NCBI GenBank assembly: GCA_027186245.1
Contig: CP114482.1
Coordinates: 22,587,209-22,651,208, forward strand
Length of the DNA stretch: 64,000 nucleotides
Reading direction: 5' to 3'
DNA from: Coriaria nepalensis
Taxonomy: Eukaryota > Streptophyta > Magnoliopsida > Cucurbitales > Coriariaceae
Positions 10,501 through 23,243 of the stretch are shown in pieces (positions within the stretch are counted from its first letter, which is position 1; each line of letters opens with the position of its first letter). Below the pieces are notes generated by a model that was given only the letters and a program-made list of their open reading frames with translations, was not told the DNA's origin and ran no database searches. Both the position numbers and the translations under genes were made by a program.

Positions 10501-12600
10501 CTAAAATAATGGATTGTTGTCTTCAAGAGATTAATTACAAGTTATGTAAGAAAATAATGTTTCAAGGGCAAAAATTGAATTCGTTCGAATTAATTTAGAA
10601 TGATTTAATGACTAGAAGAGACTCAATGACATGACTTTAAGGCTAAACAAACGCATTGTTGCCTTCAATAGATCAACTGCAAGTTACGCACGAAAGTCAT
10701 GTTTAAAGGCCGAATTTCGTTCGAAGTGATTTAGAATGATTTACTCACTAAAAGAGACGCAAAAATATGACTTTAAGGATAAAAAAATGCATAGTTGCCG
10801 TCAATAGATCAATTACAAGTTATGCATGAAAGTCGCGTTTTAAATGCAAAAGGAGAATTGGTTCGAAGTGCATTCAAACAATTTAATGATTGAAAAGACT
10901 TAGTGATATGCTTTTTAACGCTAAAATAATGCATTGTTGTCTTCAATAGATTAATTACAAGTTACGTAAGAAAATAATGTTTGAAGGGCAAAAATTGAAT
11001 TCGTTCGAATTAATTTAGAATGATTTTATGACTAGAAGAGACTCAATGACATGACTCTAAGGCTAAACAAACGCATTGTTGCCTTCAATAGATCAACTGC
11101 AAGTTACGCACGAAAGTTATGTTTAAAGGCCGAATTTCGTTCGAAGTGATTTAGAATGATTTACTGACTAAAAGAGACGCAAAAATATGACTTTAAGGCT
11201 AAAAAAATGCATAGTTGCCATCAATAGATCAATTACAAGTTATGCATGAAAGTCGCGTTCTAAATGCAAAAAGAGAATTGGTTCGAAGTGCCTTCCAACA
11301 ATTTAATGATTGAAAAGACTGAGTCATATGCTTTTTAACGCTAAAATAATGGATTGTTGTCTTCAAGAGATTAATTACAAGTTACGTAAGAAAATAATGT
11401 TTGAAGGGCAAAAATTGAATTCGTTCGAATTAATTTAGAATGATTTAATGACTAGAAGAGACTCAATCACATGACTTTAAGGCTAAACAAACGCATTGTT
11501 GCCTTCAATAGATCAACTGCAAGTTACGCACGAAAGTCATGTTTAAAGGCCGAATTTCGTTCGAAGTGATTTAGAATGATTTACTGACTAAAAGAGACGC
11601 AAAAATATGACTTTAAGGATAAAAAAATGCATAGTTGCCGTCAATAGATCAATTGCAAGTTATGCATGAAAGTCGCGTTTTAAATGCAAAAGGAGAATTG
11701 GTTTGAAGTGCATTCAAACAATTTAATGATTGAAAAGACTGAGTGATATGCTTTTTAACGCTAAAATAATGCATTGTTGTCTTCAATAGATTAATTACAA
11801 GTTACGTAAGAAAATAATGTTTGAAGGGCAAAAATTGAATTCGTTCGAATTAATTTAGAATGATTTTATGACTAGAAGAGACTCAATGACATGACTTTAA
11901 GGCTAAACAAACGCATTGTTGCCTTCAATAGATCAACTGCAAGTTACGCACGAAAGTTATGTTTAAAGGCCGAATTTCGTTCGAAGTGATTTAGAATGAT
12001 TTACTGACTAAAAGAGACGCAAAAATATGACTTTAAGGCTAAAAAAATGCATAGTTGCCATCAATAGATCAATTACAAGTTATGCATGAAAGTCGCGTTC
12101 TAAATGCAAAAAGAGAATTGGTTCGAAGTGCCTTCCAACAATTTAATGATTGAAAAGACTGAGTCATATGCTTTTTAACGCTAAAATAATGGATTGTTGT
12201 CTTCAAGAGATTAATTACAGGTTATGTAAGAAAATCATGTTTGAAGGGCAAAAATTGAATTCGTTCGAATTAATTTAGAATGATTTAATGACTAGAAGAG
12301 ACTCAATGACGTGACTTTAAGGCTAAACAAATACATTGTTGCCTTCAATAGATCAACTGCAAGTTACGCACGAAAGTCTTCTTTAAAGGCCGAATTTCGT
12401 TCGAAGTGATTTAGAATGATTTACTGACTAAAAGAGACGCAAAAATATGACTTTAAGGCTAAAAAAATGCATAGTTGCCATCAATAGATCAATTGCAAGT
12501 TATGCATGAAAGTCGCGTTCTAAATGCAAAAATAGACTTGGTTCGAAGTGCATTCAAACAATTTAATGATTGAAAAGACTGAGTCATATGCTTTTCAACG
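10501..12600 (+). repeat. Five-unit repeat, copy 1 (2100 bp)
   Basis: Units start at 10501, 10921, 11341, 11761 and 12181. The first (TTACTCACTAAA in B) and second (GATTTTATGAC, ATGACTCTAAGG) reappear exactly 2100 bp downstream at 12601 and 13021. The second and fourth units are themselves nearly identical, differing at ATGACTCTAA/ATGACTTTAA, so a two-unit duplication is nested within the five-unit repeat. Confidence 0.82.
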
Positions 12601-13440
12601 CTAAAATAATGGATTGTTGTCTTCAAGAGATTAATTACAAGTTATGTAAGAAAATAATGTTTCAAGGGCAAAAATTGAATTCGTTCGAATTAATTTAGAA
12701 TGATTTAATGACTAGAAGAGACTCAATGACATGACTTTAAGGCTAAACAAACGCATTGTTGCCTTCAATAGATCAACTGCAAGTTACGCACGAAAGTCAT
12801 GTTTAAAGGCCGAATTTCGTTCGAAGTGATTTAGAATGATTTACTCACTAAAAGAGACGCAAAAATATGACTTTAAGGATAAAAAAATGCATAGTTGCCG
12901 TCAATAGATCAATTACAAGTTATGCATGAAAGTCGCGTTTTAAATGCAAAAGGAGAATTGGTTCGAAGTGCATTCAAACAATTTAATGATTGAAAAGACT
13001 TAGTGATATGCTTTTTAACGCTAAAATAATGCATTGTTGTCTTCAATAGATTAATTACAAGTTACGTAAGAAAATAATGTTTGAAGGGCAAAAATTGAAT
13101 TCGTTCGAATTAATTTAGAATGATTTTATGACTAGAAGAGACTCAATGACATGACTCTAAGGCTAAACAAACGCATTGTTGCCTTCAATAGATCAACTGC
13201 AAGTTACGCACGAAAGTTATGTTTAAAGGCCGAATTTCGTTCGAAGTGATTTAGAATGCTTTACTGACTAAAACAGACGCAAAAATATGACTTTAAGGCT
13301 AAAAAAATGCATAGGTTCTATCAATAGATCAATTACAAGTTATCCATGAAAGTCGCGTTCTAAGTGCAAAAAGAGAATTGGTTCGAAGTGCCTTCAAACA
13401 ATTTAATGATTGAAAAGACTGAGTCATATGCTTTTTAACG
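12601..13440 (+). repeat. Five-unit repeat, partial copy 2 (two units)
   Basis: The units at 12601 and 13021 repeat those at 10501 and 10921 with their private alleles. Homology also extends upstream into the C subunit ending at 12600, which matches the C ending at 10500 (ATAGACTTGG, CTTTTCAACG). The copy decays in the B/C part of the second unit, which has private changes (TTAGAATGCTTT, AAACAGACG, ATAGGTTCTATC), and is not recognisable after about 13440. Confidence 0.8.
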
Positions 13441-14280
13441 CTAAAATAATGGATTGCTGTCTTCAAGAGATTAATTACAAGTTATGTAGGAAAATAATGT
13501 TTGAAGGGCAAAAATTGAATTCGTTCAAATTAATTTAGAATGATTTAATGACTAGAAGTGACTCAATGACATGACTTTAAGGCTAAACAAATGCATTGTT
13601 GCCTTTAATAGATCAACTGCAAGTTACGCACGAAAGTCATGTTTAAAGGCCGAATTTCGTTCGAAGTGATTTAGAATGATTTACTGACTAAAAGAGACGC
13701 AAAAATATGACTTTAAGGCTAAAAAAATGCATAGTTGCCGTCAATAGATCAATTGCAAGTCATGCATGAAAGTCGCGTTTTAAATGCAAAAGGAGAATTG
13801 GTTCGAAGTGCATTCAAACAATTTAATGATTGAAAAGACTGAGTGATATGCTTTTTAACGCTAAAATAATGCATTGTTGTCTTCAATAGATTAATTACAA
13901 GTTACGTAAGAAAATAATGTTTGAAGGGCAAAAATTGAATTCGTTCAAATTAATTTAGAATGATTTAATGACTAGAAGAGACTCAATGGCATGACTTTAA
14001 GGCTAAACAAAGGCATTGTTGCCTTCAATAGATCAACTGCAAGTTACGCACGAAAGTCATGTTTAAAGGCCGAATTTCGTTCGAAGTGATTTAGAATGAT
14101 TTACTGACTAAAAGAGACGCAAAAATATGACTTTAAGGCTATAAAAATGCATAGTTGCCATCAATAGATCAATTACAAGTTATGCATGAAAGTCGCGTTC
14201 TAAATGCAAAAACAGAATTGGTTCGAAGTGCCTTCAAACAATTTAATGATTGAAAAGACTGAGTCATATGCTTTTTAACG
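13441..14280 (+). repeat. Two 420-bp units without a clear HOR
   Basis: Two full A-B-C units carry scattered private changes (GGATTGCTGTC, GTTATGTAGG, AATGGCATG, AAAGGCATTG). They share alleles with both neighbours, but I could not assign them to a longer repeated series. Confidence 0.75.
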
Positions 14281-15118
14281 CTAAAATAATGACTATTGTC
14301 TTCAAGAGATTAATTACAAGTTATGTAAGAAAATAATGTTTGAAGGGCAAAAATTGAATTCGTTCGAATTAATTTAGAATGATTTAATGACTAGAAGAGA
14401 CTCAATGACATGACTTTAAGGCTAAACAAATGCATTGTTGCCTTCAATAGATCAACTGCAAGTTACGCACGAAAGTCAAGTTTAAAGGCCGAATTTCGTT
14501 CGAAGTGATTTAGAATGATTTACTGACTAAAAGAGACGCAAAAATATGACTTTAAGGCTAAAAAAATGCATAGTTGCCATCAATAGATCAATTACAAGTT
14601 ATGCATGAAAGTCGCGTTCTAAATGCAAAAACAGAATTGGTTCGAAGTGCCTTCAAACAATTTAATGATTGAAAAGACTGAGTCATATGCTTTTTAACGC
14701 TAAAATAATGACTATTGTCTTCAAGAGATTAATTACAAGTTATGTAAGAAAATAATGTTTGAAGGGCAAAAATTGAATTCGTTCGAATTACTTTAGAATG
14801 ATTTAATGACTAGAAGAGACTCAATGACATGACTTTAAGGCTAAACAAATGCATTGTTGCCTTCAATAGATCAACTGCAAGTTACGCACGAAAGTCAAGT
14901 TTAAAGGCCGAATTTCGTTCGAAGTGATTTAGAATGATTTACTGACTAAAAGAGACGCAAAAATATGACTTTCAGGCTAAAAAAATGCATAGTTGCCATC
15001 AATAGATCAATTGCAAGTTATGCATGAAAGTCGCGTTCTAAATGCAAAAATAGACTTGGTTCGAAGTGGCTTCAAACAATTTAACGATTGAAAAGACTGA
15101 GTCATATGCTTTTTAACG
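14281..15118 (+). repeat. Tandem duplication of a 419-bp unit
   Basis: The units 14281-14699 and 14700-15118 share a 1-bp-shorter A start (AATGACTATTGTC) and CACGAAAGTCAAGTTT in B, found together nowhere else in the window. A single unit was therefore duplicated once. The C subunits differ (ACAGAATTGG against ATAGACTTGG), which places one breakpoint inside the second unit. Confidence 0.85.
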
Positions 15119-16797
15119 CTAAAATAATGGATTGTTGTCTTCAAGAGATTAATTACAAGTTATGTAAGAAAATCATGTTTCAAGGGCAAAAATTGAATTC
15201 GTTCGAATTAATTTAGAATGATTTAATGACTAGAAGAGACTCAATGACATGACTTTAAGGCTAAACAAACGCATTGTTGCCTTCAATAGATCAACTGCAA
15301 GTTACGCACGAAAGTCATGTTTAAAGGCCGAATTTCGTTCGAAGTGATTTAGAATGATTTACTGACTAAAAGAGACGCAAAAATATGACTTTAAGGATAA
15401 AAAAATGCATAGTTGCCGTCAATAGATCAATTGCAAGTTATGCATGAAAGTCGCGTTTTAAATGCAAAAGAAGAATTGGTTCGAAGTGCCTTCAAACAAT
15501 TTAATGATTGAAAAGACTGAGTCATATGCTTTTTAACGCTAAAATAATGCATTTTTTTCTTCAATAGATAAATTGCAAGTTATGTAAGAAAATAATGTTT
15601 GAAGGGCAAAAATTGAATTCGTTCGAATTAATTTAGAATGATTTAACGACTAGAAGTGACGCAATGACATGACTTTAAAGCTAAACAAATGCATTGTTGC
15701 CTTCAATAGATCAACTGCAAGTTACGCACGAAAGTCATGTTTAAAGACCGAATTTCGTTCGAAGTGATTTAGAATGATTTACTGACAAAAGGAGACGCAA
15801 AAATATGACTTTAAGGCTAAAAAAATGCATAGTTGCCATCAATAGATCAATTGCAAGTTATGCATGAAAGTCGTGTTCTAAATGCAAAAAGAGAATTGGT
15901 TGGAAGTTCCTTCAAACAATTTAATGATTGGAAAGACTGAGTCATATGCTTTTTAACGCTAAAATAATGCATTGTTGTCTTCAATAGATCAATTACAAGT
16001 TATGTAAGAAAATAATGTTTGAAGGGCAAAAGTAGAATTCGCTCGAATTAATTTAGAATCATTTAATGACTAGAAGAGACTCAATGACATGACTATAAGG
16101 CTAAACTAATGCATTGTTGCCTTCAATAGATCAACTGCAAGTTATGCACGAAAGTCATGTTTAAAGGCCGAATTTTGTTCAAAGTGATTTAGAATGATTT
16201 ACTGACTGAAAGAGATGCAAAAATATGACTTTAAGGATAAAAAATGCATAGTAGCCATCAATAGATCAATTGCAAGTTATGCATGAGAGTCGCGTTTTAA
16301 ATGCAAAAGGAGAATTGGTTCGAAGTGCGTTGAAAGAATTTAATGATTGAAAAGACTGAGTGATGTGCTTTTTAATGCTAAAATTATGCATTGTTCTCTT
16401 CAATAGATTAATTACAAGTTACGTAAGAAAATAATGTTTGAAGGGAAAAAATTGAATTCGTTCGAATTAATTTAGAATGATTTAATGACTAGAAGTGACT
16501 CAATGACACGACTGTAAGGCTAAACAAATGCATTGTTGTCTACAATAGATCAACTGCAAGTTACGCACGAAAGTCATGTTTAAAGGCTGAATTTCGTTCG
16601 AAGTGATTTAGAATGATTTACTGACTAAAAGAGACGCAAAAATATGACTTTAAGGATAAAAAAATGCATAGTTGCCGTCAATAGATCAATTGCAAGTTAT
16701 GCATGAAAGTCGCGTTTTAAATGCAAAAGGAGAATTGGTTCGAAGTGCGTTGAAACAATTTAATGATTGAAAAGACTGAGTGATGTGCTTTTTAATG
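15119..16797 (+). repeat. Four diverged 420-bp units
   Basis: Units start at 15119, 15539, 15959 and 16378. Here the A subunits switch from the GGATTG..AAGAG type to the GCATTG..AATAG type, and the left-hand heptamer alleles disappear. Private changes are frequent (GCATTTTTTTCTTC, GAATCATTTAATG, GTAGCCATC). The pair ending at 16377 and 16797 share GTGCGTTGAAA and GATGTGC in C. Confidence 0.78.
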
Positions 16798-17499
16798 CTA
16801 AAATTATGCATTGTTCTCTTCAATAGATTAATTACAAGTTACGTAAGAAAATAATGTTTGAAGGCAAAAATTGAATTCGTTCGAATTAATTTAGAGTGAT
16901 TTAATGACTAGAAGAGACTCAATGACATGACTTTAAGGCTAAACAAATACATTGTTGCCTTCCATAGATCAACTGCAAGTTACGCACGAAAGTCGCGTTC
17001 TAAATGCAAAAAGAGAATTGGTTCGAAGTGCCTTCAAACAATTTAATGATTGAAAAAACTGAGTCATATGCTTTTTAATGCTAAAATAATGGATTGTTGT
17101 CTTCGATAGATTAATTACAAGTTATATAAGAAAATAATGTTTAAAGGGCAAAAATTGAATTCGTTCGAATTAATTTAGAATGATTTAATGACTAGAAGTG
17201 ACTCAATGACACGACTTTAAGGCTAAACTAATGCATTGTTGCCTTCAATAGATCAACTGCAAGTTACGCACAAAAGTCATGTTTAAAGGCCGAATTCCGT
17301 TCGAAGTGATTTAGAATGATTTACTGACAAAAAGAGAGGAAAAAATATGAACTTAAGGATAAAAAATGCATAGTTGCCATCGATAGATCAATTGCAAGTT
17401 ATGCATGAAAGTCGCCTTTTAAATGCAAAAGGAGAATTCGTTCGAAGTGCGTTGAAAGAATTTAATGATTGAAAAGACTGAGTGATGTGCTTTTTAATG
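16798..17499 (+). repeat. Five-subunit HOR with B/C hybrid, copy 1
   Basis: The order is A, B/C hybrid, A, B, C. The first unit is only 283 bp (16798-17080). B sequence (AACTGCAAGTTACGCAC) runs into C sequence (GCGTTCTAAATGC) through the GAAAGTC that both subunits share at about 16988-16994. One subunit length has been lost. The following full unit (17081-17499) has TCTTCGATAG in A and GCACAAAAGTC in B, both repeated in copy 2. Confidence 0.85.
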
Positions 17500-18203
17500 C
17501 TAAAATTATGCATTGTTCTCTTCAATAGATTAATTACAAGTTACGTAAGAAAATAATGTTTGAAGGGCAAAAATTGAATTCGTTCGAATTAATTTAGAGT
17601 GATTTAATGACTAGAAGAGACTCAATGACATGACTTTAAGGCTAAACAAATACATTGTTGCCTTCAATAGATCAACTGCAAGTTACGCACGAAAGTCGCG
17701 TTCTAAATGCAAAAAGGGAATTGGTTCGAAGTGCCTTCAAACAATTTAATGATTGAAAAAACTGAGTCATATGCTTTTTAACGCTAAAATAATGGATTGT
17801 TGTCTTCGATAGATTAATTACAAGTTATGTAAGAAAATAATGTTTAAAGGGCAAAAATTGAATTCGTTCGAATTAATTTAGAATGATTTAATGAGTAGAA
17901 GTGACTCAATGACATGACTTTAAGGCTAAACTAATGCATTGTTGCCTTCAATAGATCAATTGCAAGTTACGCACAAAAGTCATGTTTAAAGGCCGAATTT
18001 CGTTCGAAGTGATTTAGAATGATTTACTGACTAAAAGAGACGCAAAAATATGACTTTAAGGTTAAAAAAATGCATAGTTGCCATCGATAGATCAATTGCA
18101 AGTTATGCATGAAAGTCGCGTTTTAAATGCAAAAGGAGAATTGGTTCGAAGTGCGTTGAAAGAATTTAATGATTGAAAAGACTGAGTGATGTGCTTTTTA
18201 ATG
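17500..18203 (+). repeat. Five-subunit HOR with B/C hybrid, copy 2
   Basis: The same order of subunits occurs as in the 702 bp before it, with the B-to-C switch in the same GAAAGTC at about 17691-17697. A shared breakpoint and shared flanking alleles (ATACATTG, TCTTCGATAG, CCATCGATAG) mean that the hybrid arose once and was then duplicated with its neighbour. Confidence 0.85.
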
Positions 18204-19185
18204 CTAAAATTATGCATTGTTCTCTTCAATAGATTAATTACAAGTTACGTAAGAAAATAATGTTTGAAGGGAAAAAATTGAATTCGTTCGAATTAATTTA
18301 GAATGATTTAATGACTAGAAGTGACTCAATGACACGACTGTAAGGCTAAACAAATGCATTGTTGTCTACAATAGATCAACTGCAAGTTACGCACGAAAGT
18401 CATGTTTGAAGGCCGAATTTCGTTTGAAGTGATTTAGAATGATTTACTGACTAAAAGCGACGCAAAAATATGACTTTAAGGCAAAAAAAATGCATAGTTG
18501 CCATCAATAGATCAATTACAAGTTATCCATGAAAGTCGCGTTCTAAATGCAAAAAGAGAATTGGTTCGAAGTGCATTGAAACAATTTAATGATTGAAACG
18601 ACTGGGTCATATGCTTTTTAACGCTAAAATTATGCACTGTTCTCTTCAATAGATTAATTACAAGTTATGTAAGAAAATAATGTTTGAAGGGCAAAAATAG
18701 AATTCGTTCGAATTAATTTAGAATGATTTAATGACTAGAAGAGACTCAAGGACATGACTTTAAGCCTAAACTAATGCATTGTTGCCTTCAATAGATCAAC
18801 TGCAAGTCACGCACGAAAGTCATGTTTAATGGCCGAATTTCGTTCGAAGTGATTTAGAATGATTTACTGACTGAAAGAGACGCATAAATATGACTTTAAG
18901 GCTAAAAAAATGCATAGTTGCCATCAATAGATAAATTACAAGTTATGCATGAAAGTCACGTTCTAAATGCAAAAAGAGAATTGGTTCGAAGTGCCTTCAA
19001 ACAATTTAATGATTGAAAAGACTGAGTCATATGCTTTTTAACGCTAAAATAATGCATTGTTGTCTTCAATAGATTAATTACAAGTTATGTTAGAAAATAA
19101 TGTTCGAAGGGCAAAAATTGAATTCGTTCGAATTAATTTAGAATGATTTAATGACTAGAAGTGACTCAATGACATGACTTTAAGG
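17926..19185 (+). repeat. Three-unit HOR (1260 bp), copy 1
   Basis: The block begins at a B subunit and repeats 1260 bp downstream. Shared private alleles are CAATTGCAAGTTACGCAC in B, GGTTAAAAAAATGC with CCATCGATAG in C, GACACGACTGTAAGG, GGCAAAAAAAATGC, AGTTATCCATG, GACTCAAGGAC and ATAGATAAATTAC. It overlaps the end of the preceding five-subunit HOR, so one duplication was built on the other. Confidence 0.87.
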
Positions 19186-20445
19186 CTAAACTAATGCATT
19201 GTTGCCTTCAATAGATCAATTGCAAGTTACGCACAAAAGTCATGTTTAAAGGCCGAATTTCGTTCGAAGTGATTTAGAATGATTTACTGACTAAAAGAGA
19301 CGCAAAAATATGACTTTAAGGTTAAAAAAATGCATAGTTGCCATCGATAGATCAATTGCAAGTTATGCATGAAAGTCGCGTTTTAAATGCAAAAGGAGAA
19401 TTGGTTCGAAGTGCGTTGAAAGAATTTAATGATTGAAAAGACTGAGTGATGTGCTTTTTAATGCTAAAATTATGCATTGTTCTCTTCAATAGATTAATTA
19501 CAAGTTACGTAAGAAAATAATGTTTGAAGGGAAAAAATTGAATTCGTTCGAATTAATTTAGAATGATTTAATGACTAGAAGTGACTCAATGACACGACTG
19601 TAAGGCTAAACAAATGCATTGTTGTCTACAATAGATCAACTGCAAGTTACGCACGAAAGTCATGTTTGAAGGCCGAATTTCGTTCGAAGTGATTTAGAAT
19701 GATTTACTGACTAAAAGCGACGCAAAAATATGACTTTAAGGCAAAAAAAATGCATAGTTGCCATCAATAGATCAATTACAAGTTATCCATGAAAGTCGCG
19801 TTCTAAATGCAAAAAGAGAATTGGTTCGAAGTGCGTTGAAACAATTTAATGATTGAAACGACTGGGTCATATGCTTTTTAACGCTAAAATTATGCACTGT
19901 TCTCTTCAATAGATTAATTACAAGTTATGTAAGAAAATAATGTTTGAAGGGCAAAAATAGAATTCGTTCGAATTAATTTAGAATGATTTAATGACTAGAA
20001 GAGACTCAAGGACATGACTTTAAGCCTAAACTAATGCATTGTTGCCTTCAATAGATCAACTGCAAGTCACGCACGAAAGTCATGTTTAATGGCCGAATTT
20101 CGTTCGAAGTGATTTAGAATGATTTACTGACTGAAAGAGACGCATAAATATGACTTTAAGGCTAAAAAAATGCATAGTTGCCATCAATAGATAAATTACA
20201 AGTTATGCATGAAAGTCACGTTCTAAATGCAAAAAGAGAATTGGTTCGAAGTGCCTTCAAACAATTTAATGATTGAAAAGACTGAGTCATATGCTTTTTA
20301 ACGCTAAAATAATGCATTGTTGTCTTCAATAGATTAATTACAAGTTATGTAAGAAAATAATGTTCGAAGGGCAAAAATTGAATTCGTTCGAATTAATTTA
20401 GAATGATTTAATGACTAGAAGTGACTCAATGACATGACTTTAAGG
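19186..20445 (+). repeat. Three-unit HOR (1260 bp), copy 2
   Basis: This repeats 17926-19185 with few differences, for example CGTTCGAAG for CGTTTGAAG near 19683 and TTATGTAAG for TTATGTTAG near 20350. The series ends where B changes to CTAAACAAATG at 20446. A further C+A stretch (about 20162-20445) is repeated once more 420 bp on (20582-20865). Confidence 0.86.
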
Positions 20446-21143
20446 CTAAACAAATGCATTGTTGCCTTCAATAGATCAACTGCAAGTTACGCACGAAAGT
20501 CATGTTTAAAGGCCGAATTTCGTTCGAAGTGATTTAGAATGATTTACAGACTGAAAGAGACGCATAAATATGACTTTAAGGCTAAAAAAATGCATAGTTG
20601 CCATCAATAGATAAATTACAAGTTATGCATGAAAGTCACGTTCTAAATGCAAAAAGAGAATTGGTTCGAAGTGCCTTCAAACAATTTAATGATTGAAAAG
20701 ACTGAGTCATATGCTTTTTAACGCTAAAATAATGCATTGTTGTCTTCAATAGATTAATTACAAGTTATGTAAGAAAATAATGTTCGAAGGGCAAAAATTG
20801 AATTCGTTCGAATTAATTTAGAATGATTTAATGACTAGAAGTGACTCAATGACATGACTTTAAGGCTAAACAAATGCCTTGTTGCCTTCAATAGATCAAC
20901 TGCAAGTTACGCACAAAAGTCATGTTTAAAGGCCGAATTTCGTTTGAAGTGATTTAGAATGATTTACTGACTAAAACAGACGTGAAAATATGACTTTAAG
21001 GCTAAAAAAATGCATAGTTCCCATCAATAGATCAATTGCAAGTTATGCATGAAAGTCGCGTTTTAAATGCAAAAGGAGAATTGGTCCGAAGTGCGTTCAA
21101 ACAATTTAATGATTGAAAAGACTGAGTGATATGCTTTTTAATG
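20446..21143 (+). repeat. Transition units between HORs
   Basis: This stretch holds the remainder of the unit at 20304 and the unit at 20724. The C subunits starting at 20162 and 20582, and the A subunits after them, are near-identical (ATAGATAAATTAC, GTCACGTTC, TGTTCGAAGG), which shows a single-unit duplication. The unit at 20724 is matched again at 22824 (GCACAAAAGTC, GACGTGAAAATATG, ATAGTTCCCATC, TTGGTCCGAAG). Confidence 0.75.
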
Positions 21144-23243
21144 CTAAAATTATGCATTGTTCTCTTCAATAGATTAATTACAAGTTACGTAAGAAAATAA
21201 TGTTTGAAGGGCAAAAATTGAATTCGTTCGAATTAATTTAGAATGATTTAATGACTAGAAGTGACTCAATGACATGACTTTAAGGCTAAACTAATGCATT
21301 GTTGCCTTGAATAGATCAACTGCAAGTTATGCACGAAAGTCATGTTTAAGGGCCGAATTTCGTTCGAAGTGATTTATAATGATTTACTAACTAAAAGAGA
21401 CGCAAAAATATGACTTTACGGCTGAAAAAATGCATAGTTGCCATCAATAGATCAATTGCAAGTTATGCATGAAAGTCGCGTTCTAAATGCAAAAGGAGAA
21501 TTGGTTCGAAGTGCGTTCAAACAATTTAATGATTGAAAAGACTGAGTGATATGCTTTTTAATGCTAAAATTATGCATTGTTGTCTTCAATAGATTAATTA
21601 CAAGTTATGTAAGAAAATAATGCTTGAAGGGCAAAAATAGAATTCGCTCGAATTAATTTAGAATGATTTAATGACTAGAAGGGACTCAATGACATGACTT
21701 TAAGGCTAAACTAATGCATTGTTGCCTTCAATAGATCAACTGCAAGTTACGCACGAAAGTCATGTTTAAAGGCCGAATTTCGTTTGAAGTGATTTAGAAT
21801 GATTTACGGACTAAAAGAAACGCAAAAATATGACTTTAAGGCTAAAAAAATGCATAGTTGCCATCAATAGATCAATTGCAAGTTATGCATGAAAGTCGCA
21901 TTTTAAATGCAAAAAGAGAATTGGTTCGAAGTGCCTTCAAACAATTTAATGATTGAAAAGACTGAGTGATATGCTTTTTAATGCTAAAATTATGCATTGT
22001 TGTCTTCAATAGATTAATTACAAGTTATGTAAGAAAATAATGCTTGAAGGGCAAAAATAGAATTCGTTCGAATTAATTTAGAATGATTTAATGACTAGAA
22101 GTGACTCAATGACACGACTGTAAGGCTAAACAAATGCATTGTTGTCTGCAATAGATCAACTGCAAGTTACGCACGAAAGTCATGTTTGAAGGCCGAATTT
22201 CGTTCGAAGTGATTTAGAATGATTTACTGACTAAAAGCGACGCAAAAATATGACTTTAAGGCTAAAAAAATGCATAGTTGCCATCAATAGATCAATTACA
22301 AGTTATCCATGAAAGTCGCGTTCTAAATGCAAAAAGAGAATTGGTTCGAAGTGCGTTGAAACAATTTAATGATTGAAACGACTGAGTCATATGCTTTTTA
22401 ACGCTAAAATTATGCACTGTTCTCTTCAATAGATTAATTACAAGTTATGTAAGAAAATATTGTTTGAAGGGCAAAAATGCAATTCGTTCGAATTAATTTA
22501 GAATGATTTAATGACTAGAAGAGACTCAAGGACATGACTTTAAGCCTAGACTAATGCATTGTTGCCTTCAATAGATCAACTGCAAGTCACGCACGAAAGT
22601 CATGTTTAATGGCCGAATTTCGTTCGAAGTGATTTAGAATGATTTACTGACTGAAAGAGACGCATAAATATGACTTTAAGGCTAAAAAAATGCATAGTTG
22701 CCATCAATAGATAAATTACAAGTTATGCATGAAAGTCACGTTCTAAATGCAAAAAGAGAATTGGTTCGAAGTGCCTTCAAACAATTTAATGATTGAAAAG
22801 ACTGAGTCATATGCTTTTTAACGCTAAAATAATGCATTGTTGTCTTCAATAGATTAATTACAAGTTATGTAGGAAAATAATGTTCGAAGGGCAAAAATTG
22901 AATTCGTTCGAATTAATTTAGAATGATTTAATGACTAGAAGTGACTCAATGACATGACTTTAAGGCTAAACAAATGCATTGTTGCCTTCCATAGATCAAC
23001 TGCAAGTTACGCACAAAAGTCATGTTTAAAGGCCGAATTTCGTTTGAAGTGATTTAGAATGATTTACTGACTAAAAGAGACGTGAAAATATGACTTTAAG
23101 GCTAAAAAAATGCATAGTTCCCATCAATAGATCAATTGCAAGTTATGCATGAAAGTCGCGTTTTAAATGCAAAAGGAGAATTGGTCCGAAGTGCGTTCAA
23201 ACAATTTAATGATTGAAAAGACTGAGTGATGTGCTTTTTAATG
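21144..23243 (+). repeat. Variable-length HOR, copy 1 (five units)
   Basis: The marker pair is a first unit with TTGCCTTGAATAG and CATGTTTAAGGGC in B, followed by a second with TGCTTGAAGGGC and GAATTCGCTCG in A. The pair starts at 21144, 23244, 24924 and 26468, giving spacings of 2100, 1680 and 1544 bp. This first copy also contains units related to the upstream three-unit HOR (GACACGACTG near 22110, GACTCAAGGAC near 22525). Confidence 0.82.
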
